A stretch of DNA of 5,573 bases, taken from NCBI GenBank assembly GCA_015489145.1, contig WGAH01000062.1, positions 1-5,573 on the forward strand, written 5' to 3'. Each line of letters starts with the position of its first letter. Positions within the stretch are counted from its first letter, which is position 1. The notes under the pieces were generated by a model. The model was not told where the DNA came from and did no database searches. It was given only the letters and a program-made list of their open reading frames with translations. Of this stretch, positions 1-4,694 are shown one piece after another. This stretch comes from Deltaproteobacteria bacterium (GTDB lineage Bacteria > Myxococcota_A > UBA796 > UBA2385). The translations under genes were made by a program, and so were the position numbers.

Positions 1-290
1 GTCATGAGGGGGTGGAGCGAGCCGGCGGGCGCGTGGGGGCGCAGGGGGGCGAGGTCGGTGGCCCCCGAGGCGTGGAGCAGCACCCCGCCCGGGGGCACCC
101 GGCGGGCCGCGGCGGCGATGGCGCGGTCGGGCACCGTCAGCCAGGTGAGGGGCGCGGCCGGGATCGGCTCCCCGCGGCCGACCGCGCGCACCCGGTGCCC
201 CCCCGCCCGCAGGCGCGCCGCCACCGTCGCGCCGAGGCGGCCGGGGCCCACCACCACCACGTCGAGCCTGTCCACCGCGGTCCCGGTCAT
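1..290 (-). CDS. Rossmann-fold / DUF2520 oxidoreductase-like protein, N-terminal part
   Basis: Reading leftward from an ATG at 290, 96 codons are visible and the gene leaves the window. The start has a strong ribosome site, GGAGGTG (300-294), four bases upstream. Residues 10-20 form a beta strand and dinucleotide loop (VVVVGPGRLG). LTVPDRAI at 51-58 ends the second part of the Rossmann domain. HASGA at 73-77 and GSLHPL at 90-95 match the conserved block joining the Rossmann domain to DUF2520 in proteins related to ketopantoate reductase and F420-dependent NADP reductases. The family is NAD(P)-binding with no firmly assigned substrate. The missing part should be the helical DUF2520 C-terminus. 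It diverges from the carboxylase-like operon and may share a control region with it. A true 2-dehydropantoate 2-reductase is less likely because the HxSGA...GSLHPL block is typical of the DUF2520 group. Confidence 0.82.
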   Translation of the reverse strand, partial: MTGTAVDRLDVVVVGPGRLGATVAARLRAGGHRVRAVGRGEPIPAAPLTWLTVPDRAIAAAARRVPPGGVLLHASGATDLAPLRPHAPAGSLHPLM

Positions 291-334
291 GTTCACCTCC
301 GTCGCCGCCGGTGCGCGGCTGCTATCGTCGCACC
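291..334. promoter_or_regulatory. divergent intergenic control region
   Basis: These 44 bases separate the leftward DUF2520 gene from the rightward cluster, so promoters for both must lie here or inside the flanking genes. On the plus strand, TATCGT at 323-328 fits a -10 element (TAnnnT). Its expected start point, about 7 bases downstream, falls on the ATG at 335, which would give a leaderless message. No good -35 is visible 17 bases upstream. On the minus strand the overlapping GATAGC is a weak -10 candidate, and GGAGGTG at 300-294 is the ribosome site of the DUF2520 gene. The assignment is tentative because it rests on short matches. Confidence 0.35.
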
Positions 335-418
335 ATGAGCGCGTCTCCCATCGACCCGGCGCGGCGGCGCGGCGTCCCCGGCGGCGCCCGGCCGGCCTCG
401 CCCCCGGGGGCGTCGTGA
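335..418 (+). CDS. possible 27-residue leader ORF overlapping the next gene
   Basis: ATG at 335 opens 27 codons ending in TGA at 416-418. That stop shares bases with the GTG start (415-417) of the biotin-carboxylase-like gene, the same GTGA overlap seen between rbfA and truB downstream. The peptide begins MSASPIDPARRRG and is rich in Pro, Ala, Arg and Gly, with no domain or membrane segment. Only one of its 27 codons ends in A or T, while the competing frame through the same bases has several such codons, so composition mildly supports translation. There is no Shine-Dalgarno sequence, but TATCGT at 323-328 could be a -10 placing transcription start at or next to the ATG. A likely role, if real, is to carry ribosomes onto the next start. 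It could also be a chance ORF. Confidence 0.35.
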   Translation: MSASPIDPARRRGVPGGARPASPPGAS

Positions 419-1722
419 AGGTGCGCGCCATCCGGCGCCTGTGCGTGGCGGCACGGGGCCTGGTCGCCCGGCGCGTCGCCGCCACGGCCCGGCGGCTCGG
501 CATCGAGACGGTGGGGCTGCTGCGGGAGGTCGACGCGGGGGCCGGCTGGGCCGGGGACCTCGACTACACGGTGTACCTGTCGGGCGAGGGCGAGGTCGGC
601 TGGCCGCGCCCGGAGCGCGTGGTCGAGGCGGCCCTCGACGCCGGCTGCGACGCGATCCACCCGGGCTGGGGCCGCCTGGCGCGAAGCCCGGCCTTCACCG
701 AGATGCTCGCTCAGGCCGGCATCCTGGGGGTGGGCCCGGGCACGATCCCGCTGGCGGCCGTCGCCGACCGGGGCATCCTGCGCCGGCTGGCCGAGCAGCT
801 CGGCATTCCCACCGTGCCGGGCTCCGATCCCACCGACGAGGAGGGCGTGGCCCTGGCCTGGCTGTCCTGGGCCGGCTTCCCGGCGATCATCCGGCCCGCC
901 GACGACACCCTCGACGCCGGGCCCACGCTGGTGCACGACGAGGCCGCCGGTCGTGCCGCGCTGGCCGAGCTGCTCCCCCTCGGGCCGGTCGTCCTGGAGC
1001 GGCGGGTCGAGGCCGCCCGGGAGATCGAGCTGCTGGTCCTCGGAGACGGGACCGGGAACTGCGCCGCGCTGGGGGCGGGCGACATCACCGCCCGCACCGC
1101 CGCCGGGCGCCTGCTGTGCGAGGCGCCGGCCGCCGGGCTCACGGGAGAGGCGGTCGGGGAGATGCGCGCCCACGCCCTGCGCCTCGCCGAGCACCTCGAC
1201 TGGCGCGGCCTCGGCGCGGCGCGCTTCCTCGTGCCGCCGGACGGGCGGCCCTACCTGCTGACCTTCCGTCCCGGCCTCCAGCCCTGGCACGCCGCCTGGG
1301 AGGCGCTCCTCGACGTGGACCTCGTCGAGGTGCAGCTCGGCCTGGCCGCCGGCACGAGCCTCGCCGGGCTTCCCGTGGGGGAGGAGGGCCGGGGCTTCGC
1401 CGTCGCGGTGCGCCTCGCCGCCGCCGGCCCCGGGCGCCTCGACCGGCTGGTCCTCCCGGCCGGGGTCCTGGCGCGGGCGGGGCCGACCCCCGGCGACGCG
1501 GTGCTGGCGGGCGACGAGCTGGCGGTGCTGGCGGCCCGGGCCACCGCCCGCACCGCCGTCGTCGTGCTGATGCACCAGGCGCTCCGGGAGGTCGCGGTCG
1601 AGGGCCCCTCCAGCGGCCTGCCCCAGGCCCTGCGCCTCCTCGGCGCGCCGGCCTTCTGGCGGGGGCCCCTGGACCGCGACGCGGCGGCGGCGCTGCTGGA
1701 CGGGCCGGCGCCCGGCGGTTGA
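415..1722 (+). CDS. biotin carboxylase-like ATP-grasp protein, probably catalytically inactive
   Basis: This 435-residue protein follows bacterial biotin carboxylase (AccC, about 450 residues) from end to end. ARG at 13-15 sits at the N-terminal NRGEIA site; HPGWG at 82-86 matches HPGYG; IPTVPGSD at 131-138 matches VPVVPGSD; REIELLVLGDGTGN at 202-215 matches RHIEVQVLGDGHGN; EAPAAGLT at 236-243 and VDLVEVQLGLAAG at 301-313 are also in register. The working residues are gone. By eye against the E. coli enzyme, K116 is R119, K159 is R160, the glycine-rich loop is replaced by DDTLDAGPT, H209 is E203, K238 is R232, E276 is R270, E288 is T283, N290 is R285, R292 is G287 and E296 is W291. Only Q294 (Q289) and R338 (R333) seem kept. 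No biotinyl-lysine domain is present. GTG 415 was chosen because homology begins within 12 residues and a weak GGGGG lies just upstream; GTG 421 is possible. It lies 32 bases before rbfA, probably in one operon. The role is unknown: regulator or partner of a genuine AccC, or a binder of another ligand. Confidence 0.85.
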   Translation: MKVRAIRRLCVAARGLVARRVAATARRLGIETVGLLREVDAGAGWAGDLDYTVYLSGEGEVGWPRPERVVEAALDAGCDAIHPGWGRLARSPAFTEMLAQAGILGVGPGTIPLAAVADRGILRRLAEQLGIPTVPGSDPTDEEGVALAWLSWAGFPAIIRPADDTLDAGPTLVHDEAAGRAALAELLPLGPVVLERRVEAAREIELLVLGDGTGNCAALGAGDITARTAAGRLLCEAPAAGLTGEAVGEMRAHALRLAEHLDWRGLGAARFLVPPDGRPYLLTFRPGLQPWHAAWEALLDVDLVEVQLGLAAGTSLAGLPVGEEGRGFAVAVRLAAAGPGRLDRLVLPAGVLARAGPTPGDAVLAGDELAVLAARATARTAVVVLMHQALREVAVEGPSSGLPQALRLLGAPAFWRGPLDRDAAAALLDGPAPGG

Positions 1723-1754
1723 CACGGGTCCGGCGTCCCCATAGGCAGCGCGGC

Positions 1755-2153
1755 ATGGGCCGTCGCCGCCGAACCGCCGCGCACCGGGCCCCGGGCTTCC
1801 GCAGGGCGGACCGGGTCGCCGGCGAGGTGCGCGCCGCGCTGGTCGAGGTGCTCCAGGCCGGCGGGGTCCACGACCCCCGCGTCACCGCCGTGACCCTCAC
1901 CGCCGTGCGGGTGAGCGACGACCTCCGGCACGCCTGGATCGACTTCGTGCCCCTCGGCGGCGAGGGCGACGCGGCCGCCATCCTGGAGGGTCTCGAGGCC
2001 GCGAGCGGCTTCCTGCGGCGGCAGATCGGGTTGCGCCTCCGCCTGAAGGTGCTCCCGGCCCTGCACTTCAGCGTGGACGAGCGCATCGACGACGCGGTGC
2101 GCCTCGCCGCCCTGCTCGAGCGCATGGAGGAGCAGCGGGGGGAGGACGGGTGA
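1755..2153 (+). CDS. rbfA: 30S ribosome-binding factor RbfA
   Basis: This 132-residue protein is the usual length for RbfA, the cytoplasmic KH-fold factor that binds the 30S subunit during 16S rRNA 5'-end maturation and cold adaptation. After an Arg-rich start, helix one (about 18-36) leads to DPRVTAVTLTAVRVSDDLRHA at 40-60, the family's DPR..VT.T.V.VS.DL..A signature. GFLRRQIGLRLRLKVLPALHF at 85-105, then the acidic helix, completes the domain. ATG 1755 is preferred. A TTG at 1719 in the same frame would overlap the upstream stop as TTGA, but its added codons lack the third-position GC bias of the gene. The ribosome site is weak, which suggests coupling to the upstream gene 32 bases away. 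The last codons overlap the truB start. In many bacteria infB precedes rbfA; here a carboxylase-like gene does. Confidence 0.93.
   Translation: MGRRRRTAAHRAPGFRRADRVAGEVRAALVEVLQAGGVHDPRVTAVTLTAVRVSDDLRHAWIDFVPLGGEGDAAAILEGLEAASGFLRRQIGLRLRLKVLPALHFSVDERIDDAVRLAALLERMEEQRGEDG
2141..2145 (+). promoter_or_regulatory. ribosome binding site of truB
   Basis: GGAGG inside the last codons of rbfA lies four bases before the GTG at 2150. It fixes the truB start at that GTG, overlapping the rbfA stop as GTGA. Confidence 0.75.
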
Positions 2154-3115
2154 AGCCGGCCTTCCTGGTGGTCGACAAGCCCCCCGGCATCACGAGCCAC
2201 GACGTGGTGGCGATGGTGCGGGCGGTGCTCGGCGTGCGGAAGGTGGGCCACACCGGCACCCTCGACCCCTTCGCCACCGGGGCCCTGGCCCTGGCGCTCG
2301 GCGGCGCGACCCGCCTCATCCGCTACCTCGACGAGTCGGTCAAGATCTACGAGGCGCGCATCGCGCTGGGCGCCGAGACCGACACCGGCGATCCCACCGG
2401 CGAGGTGGTGCGCGAGGCGCCGCTGCCCGAGCTGGACGAGGACGGGGTTCGGGCGGTGCTCGCGGGCTTTCGCGGGGTTCGCATGCAGGCCCCGCCGGCG
2501 CACTCGGCGGTCAAGATCCGCGGCCGGCCGGCCTACTACTACGCCCGCCGCGGCGAGGACGTGCGCCCCGAGGCCCGGCCGGTGCGGGTCGACGCGGTGG
2601 AGCTGCTCGACCTGCGCCGGGGATTCCTCACGGTGCGCATCACCTGCGGGCCGGGCACCTACGCCCGGGTCCTCGCCGTCGAGATCGGCGCGGCCCTGGG
2701 CAGCGCCGGCCACCTCGCCGAGCTGCGGCGGATTCGCACGGGGCCCTTCTACGTGGACGGGGCGCTCACGCTGCCCGAGCTGAGCCGCGCCGTCGCGGAT
2801 CGGGACGACTGGACGCGCGTGCTGCGGCGCACGCGGGGGGGCGAGCGCGTGCGGTGGCTGCCCCGCGACGAGGTTCGCGCCCGCATCGCCCCGCGCCTGG
2901 TCGAACCGGAGCTCGTGCTCGGTCACCTGCCGGGGGTCGAGGTGCCGCGGGCGGTGGCGGCCCGGCTCGACCGGGGGGGCTTCGCGCTGCCCGTGCCCGA
3001 GGGGGTCGAGGAAGGGGGCGCCTGGGTGGTCCACGCCGACGGCCGGGCGGTGGCCGTGGCCCGGCGGCACGGCGACGGGGCCCGGCTGGTCTGCAACCTC
3101 CTCGCCGACATCTGA
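2150..3115 (+). CDS. truB: tRNA pseudouridine(55) synthase TruB
   Basis: TruB converts uridine 55 in the T-loop of nearly all tRNAs to pseudouridine, acting in the cytoplasm without a cofactor. The 321-residue product starts with the KPPGITSHDVV block (10-20). Next comes GHTGTLDP with the catalytic aspartate at D39, then ATRLIRYL, and KIYEARIALG with the conserved active-site tyrosine Y67. TDTGDPTG, APPAHSAVKIRGRPAYYYARRG and CGPGTYAR complete the catalytic domain. LAELRRIRTGPF ends the core, and the last 70 or so residues form the PUA-like C-terminal region. All catalytic features are intact. The start is GTG 2150, four bases after GGAGG, sharing bases with the rbfA stop, so the two are translationally coupled. 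The pair works on the translation machinery and is often co-transcribed in bacteria. The stop codon lies in a hairpin shared with the convergent DedA gene. Confidence 0.96.
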   Translation: MKPAFLVVDKPPGITSHDVVAMVRAVLGVRKVGHTGTLDPFATGALALALGGATRLIRYLDESVKIYEARIALGAETDTGDPTGEVVREAPLPELDEDGVRAVLAGFRGVRMQAPPAHSAVKIRGRPAYYYARRGEDVRPEARPVRVDAVELLDLRRGFLTVRITCGPGTYARVLAVEIGAALGSAGHLAELRRIRTGPFYVDGALTLPELSRAVADRDDWTRVLRRTRGGERVRWLPRDEVRARIAPRLVEPELVLGHLPGVEVPRAVAARLDRGGFALPVPEGVEEGGAWVVHADGRAVAVARRHGDGARLVCNLLADI

Positions 3116-3143
3116 TCGCGCCGCGCGCCGGTCGGGGCGATCA
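3113..3143. terminator. hairpin containing both stop codons of truB and the DedA gene
   Basis: TGATCGC (3113-3119) and GCGATCA (3137-3143) are exact inverted complements. After one mismatch, CCG at 3121-3123 can pair with CGG at 3133-3135 around a nine-base loop. The left arm begins with the truB TGA and the right arm ends with the TGA of the leftward DedA gene. The position between converging genes suggests a two-way terminator. There is no T-tract on either side, so termination strength is uncertain. Confidence 0.5.
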
Positions 3144-3725
3144 GCGCTCCTCGCGGCGCAGCCGTCGCCGGAGGATGCGCCAGGCGACGAGGATGGCGGC
3201 GAGCCCGAGGACGGCGGTGCCGACCACGCGCATGCGGTCGAGCCAGGCGAGGATGCGCGGCAGGTTGTCGGCGAAGGTGTAGCCGAGGGCGATGTAGATC
3301 GAGGCGGTGAGCACCGCGGCGCTGCCGTCGATGGCGAAGAAGCGCCGGTAGGGAATGCCGCTGGCGCCGGCGAAGAAGAAGGCCGGCAGCCGCATGCCCG
3401 GGAACTGCCGGGCGATCAGGATGGCCCAGGAGCCGAAGCGCCGGTAGAAGCGCTCGATGCGCTCGATGTCCTCGTGGCCCACCAGGCGCGCGATGAAGCC
3501 GCTCGGGTGGAGGCCGACCTTGCGCCCCATCGTCCAGGCGATGCTGTCGCCGATCATCACCCCGGACCAGCCGACGAGGAAGGCCGCGGGCAGCACCGCG
3601 TGGCCCAGGCGCACCAGCACCCCCGCCACCAGCAGGCTCACGTCCTCGGGAATCGGCAGCCCGAAGGGCGTGAGCACGAGGGCGGTGAAGACCGCCAGCA
3701 GGCCGTAGCGGAGCAGGGTGTCCAA
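3141..3725 (-). CDS. DedA family (SNARE-associated Golgi-like) membrane protein
   Basis: From a TTG at 3725 this gives 194 residues, a normal DedA length. It keeps the family's main landmarks: FGLPIPEDVSLLVAG at 21-35 with the re-entrant acidic pair E27/D28, GDSIAWTMGRKVG at 59-71, and RFGSWAILIARQFPGMRLPAFFFAG at 96-120 with R106 and R112 six residues apart, as in well-studied members. Hydrophobic segments lie near 8-37, 43-66, 99-121, 130-152 and 167-184, and the tail is strongly basic. DedA proteins are inner-membrane transporters; members recycle undecaprenyl phosphate or other lipids and affect envelope stress and division. The substrate here cannot be told. An ATG at 3992 would add 89 Pro/Arg/Ala-rich residues, but TTG is favoured by GGGAGG eight bases upstream, by family length and by loss of third-position GC bias before it. 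It converges on truB. Confidence 0.9.
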   Translation of the reverse strand: MDTLLRYGLLAVFTALVLTPFGLPIPEDVSLLVAGVLVRLGHAVLPAAFLVGWSGVMIGDSIAWTMGRKVGLHPSGFIARLVGHEDIERIERFYRRFGSWAILIARQFPGMRLPAFFFAGASGIPYRRFFAIDGSAAVLTASIYIALGYTFADNLPRILAWLDRMRVVGTAVLGLAAILVAWRILRRRLRREER

Positions 3726-3733
3726 GAAGGGTG

Positions 3734-3739
3734 CCTCCC
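3734..3739 (-). promoter_or_regulatory. ribosome binding site deciding the DedA TTG start
   Basis: GGGAGG on the minus strand ends eight bases before TTG 3725. It is the only good ribosome site near the point where DedA homology begins, and it supports a short protein without the Pro-rich upstream reading frame. Confidence 0.6.
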
Positions 3740-3810
3740 GGTGCGCCCTTTCGCACGATGCGGGGGGCGGGGCAAGGGCGCCGCCGCCGGAGGCGCGCGG
3801 GCCGTCGGAG

Positions 3811-3930
3811 CGCCGGCCCCTGCTCGGCACCGGGGGCGCCGGAGGAGCGGACGGGGCGCGCCGACCCCTGCTCGACACCGGGGGCGCCGGAGGAGCGGAC
3901 GAAGCGCGCCGGTCTTCCACCGGCACCCGC
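3811..3930. repeat. 48-bp tandem repeat, about 2.5 copies
   Basis: Copy one (3811-3858) and copy two (3859-3906) match at nearly every position. They share CCCCTGCTCG, CACCGGGGGCGCC and GGAGGAGCGGACG blocks. A third, degraded partial copy starts at 3907 and keeps CGCCGG and CGGCACC in register. A still weaker match with a 4-base offset lies just before copy one. The unit is a multiple of three, so each open frame reads a 16-residue repeat (minus strand: APPAPPVSSRGRR-like), but codon bias does not support coding. It is a minisatellite-type direct repeat in the DedA upstream region. There are no spacers, so it is not CRISPR. Confidence 0.85.
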
Positions 3931-4066
3931 CTGGCGGAACGCGGGGGAGCGCCTTCACCCGGCCACGGGTCGGTGCCCCCCCCGACATCCACCCTCGACC
4001 TGTCGCCAGGTGCCCCGCTGGTGTCGCGCGGGCCGAACAGGTCGGGGTCGAGTGTCTACCCTGGCC

Positions 4067-4087
4067 CCGGAATTCCGGCGAATTCGC
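4067..4087. promoter_or_regulatory. two adjacent AATT-centred palindromes, possible operator
   Basis: CCGGAATTCCGG (4067-4078) is a perfect 12-bp palindrome and GCGAATTCGC (4078-4087) a perfect 10-bp one. Their centres are 10 bp apart, one helical turn, in otherwise very GC-rich DNA. Such phasing suits side-by-side binding of a dimeric regulator on one face of the helix. This is inferred from symmetry only; no known operator consensus was recognised. Confidence 0.3.
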
Positions 4088-4348
4088 GCGTCCAGGGCGG
4101 GGCCGGGGCCTTGGCGCCACGAAGGAACCTTGGTTTTCGGCGAGCCCTCCGCGACGAGCCCTTGCCCCCCTCGACATCGGGGCCCCACCTGTGCGGACGA
4201 TGCGACATTCACCCCGGTCCTGTTCATGGAACGGGGTTCAACGACACGCCGCGGCGCGCACCGGCGCCCGCGCTCCCGCCAGGGCCGCCGCCGGCGGTTC
4301 ACGTCCCGCGGCCATCGGCGCGGCCGACGGCCCGGATCCGGCCGCCCC

Positions 4349-4377
4349 TTGCGCGCTCTTTCGCGTCCGTGTAAGGT
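4349..4377 (+). promoter_or_regulatory. sigma70-type promoter
   Basis: TTGCGC (4349-4354) and TAAGGT (4372-4377) are separated by exactly 17 bases, with transcription expected to start near 4384. Each hexamer keeps the most important positions (TTG; TA...T). The leader would run about 43 bases to the strong ribosome site and ATG at 4427. Spacing, direction and the downstream GAGGAGG make this the most credible promoter in the window. Confidence 0.5.
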
Positions 4378-4426
4378 AGGACCGTCCGTTTCGAGCGGGC
4401 CCACTTCCGCGGCCGAGGAGGTTGGC

Positions 4427-4468
4427 ATGAAGATTGCCAGCGAGCCCCCACCCGGCCGCGCGACCTGA
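4427..4468 (+). CDS. 13-residue ORF with very strong ribosome site, possible leader peptide
   Basis: ATG 4427 follows GAGGAGG (4415-4421) by five bases, the best ribosome site in the window, and a sigma70-type promoter lies about 50 bases upstream. The frame ends after 13 codons (MKIASEPPPGRAT). It includes Pro-Pro-Pro, a known ribosome-stalling context that EF-P relieves. The stop at 4466-4468 is 43 bases before the lipoprotein-like start at 4512. A leader peptide governing the next ORF, or the broken start of a longer gene, are the two main readings. It has no recognisable homology and is too short to judge by composition. Confidence 0.35.
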   Translation: MKIASEPPPGRAT

Positions 4469-4511
4469 CCGACGGCCGAGCTGGGTGGCGGGTCTTCCCG
4501 TGAGGTGGGAA

Positions 4512-4694
4512 ATGCGCATGTGGATCGGCTGGCTGGTGGGAACGCTGGGGCTGGCGCTGGGGGCCTGCGGCGCGTCGCCCGACGAGCCGCAGGCCCCCAG
4601 CGCCACGGCCAGCGCGGCGGCCAGCCGGGGCACGCGGCCACGATCGAGGAATCTCCGCATCACGGGTAGGGGGCCACTTCGAAGAGGAGGTTGA
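4512..4694 (+). CDS. small lipoprotein-like protein, possibly truncated
   Basis: ATG 4512 follows GAGGTGGG (4502-4509) and opens 60 codons. Residues 1-19 (MRMWIGWLVGTLGLALGAC) form a short lipoprotein signal peptide with an LGAC-type lipobox; after cleavage the cysteine would be lipidated for attachment to an envelope membrane. The mature part begins CGASPDEPQAPSA, a typical flexible linker, then becomes Arg-rich without a domain. Third-position GC is high to about 4640 and then falls. The last 35 bases run antisense into the end of the FG-GAP gene. This suggests a gene cut off at its 3' side. Caution is needed: the lipobox lies on a perfect 20-bp inverted repeat, and the minus strand reads a similar signal, so symmetry may imitate coding. 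The promoter at 4349-4377 and the ribosome site favour this strand. Confidence 0.4.
   Translation: MRMWIGWLVGTLGLALGACGASPDEPQAPSATASAAASRGTRPRSRNLRITGRGPLRRGG
4552..4605. repeat. perfect 20-bp inverted repeat forming a long hairpin
   Basis: Bases 4552-4571 are the exact reverse complement of 4586-4605. Inside, after one mismatch, CGTC (4573-4576) pairs with GACG (4581-4584) around a four-base GCCC loop. Pairing also resumes outside: 4542-4548 and 4531-4536 have matching counterparts near 4609-4615 and 4621-4626, giving a longer imperfect repeat. The hairpin lies 55 bases past the FG-GAP stop on the minus strand and could end that transcript, although no T-tract follows. It overlaps the signal-peptide codons of the plus-strand lipoprotein ORF. 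Confidence 0.85.

Larger units (their letters stand above)
3726..4348. other. 623-base intergenic region with no convincing gene
   Basis: Long open frames cross this stretch on both strands only because stop codons are rare at this GC content. Their translations are Pro/Arg/Ala/Gly-rich, show no recognisable domain, and lack the third-position G/C bias of the true genes. The region should hold the promoter and leader of the leftward DedA gene, although no clear -10/-35 pair was found. It contains a 48-bp tandem repeat (3811-3930), an 8-bp inverted repeat with arms at 3996-4003 and 4037-4044, two AATT-centred palindromes (4067-4087), and three alternating GTTC/GAAC half-sites (4222-4239). Confidence 0.6.

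Noticed and set aside
4..414. N-terminal extension of the carboxylase-like protein to the ATG at 4
   Set aside because: It would overlap the antisense DUF2520 gene completely. Homology to biotin carboxylase begins only near 427, and the extension has no domain.
415..1722. Genuine AccC or another active ATP-grasp carboxylase
   Set aside because: The metal-binding glutamates, ATP lysines and glycine-rich loop are all replaced, so normal ATP-dependent carboxylation is not expected.
322..1725. Long minus-strand open frame opposite the carboxylase-like gene
   Set aside because: The translation is low-complexity Gly/Arg/Pro/Gln-rich with no domain, while the plus strand aligns throughout with biotin carboxylase. 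It is open only because stops are rare at this GC content.
1139..3070. 643-residue minus-strand open frame opposite rbfA and truB
   Set aside because: It lies antisense to two clearly recognised genes, and its last third is almost pure Pro/Arg/Ala/Gly.
3811..3930. CRISPR-like repeats
   Set aside because: The copies are directly adjacent with no unique spacers, and there are only about 2.5 of them.
3726..3992. 89-residue Pro/Arg-rich N-terminal extension of the DedA protein
   Set aside because: Third-position GC falls, it consists largely of the 48-bp repeat, no DedA relative needs it, and GGGAGG precedes the TTG at 3725.
4233..4250. tRNA T-arm-like GGTTCAA
   Set aside because: The flanking bases cannot form the five-pair T stem, and no acceptor or anticodon arm is present nearby.
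4238..4660. 140-residue minus-strand lipoprotein frame behind the FG-GAP gene
   Set aside because: Its signal peptide looks good, but much of it mirrors the inverted repeat. After about 4500 codon bias disappears and the rest has no domain. It is reported as a finding, not as a gene.
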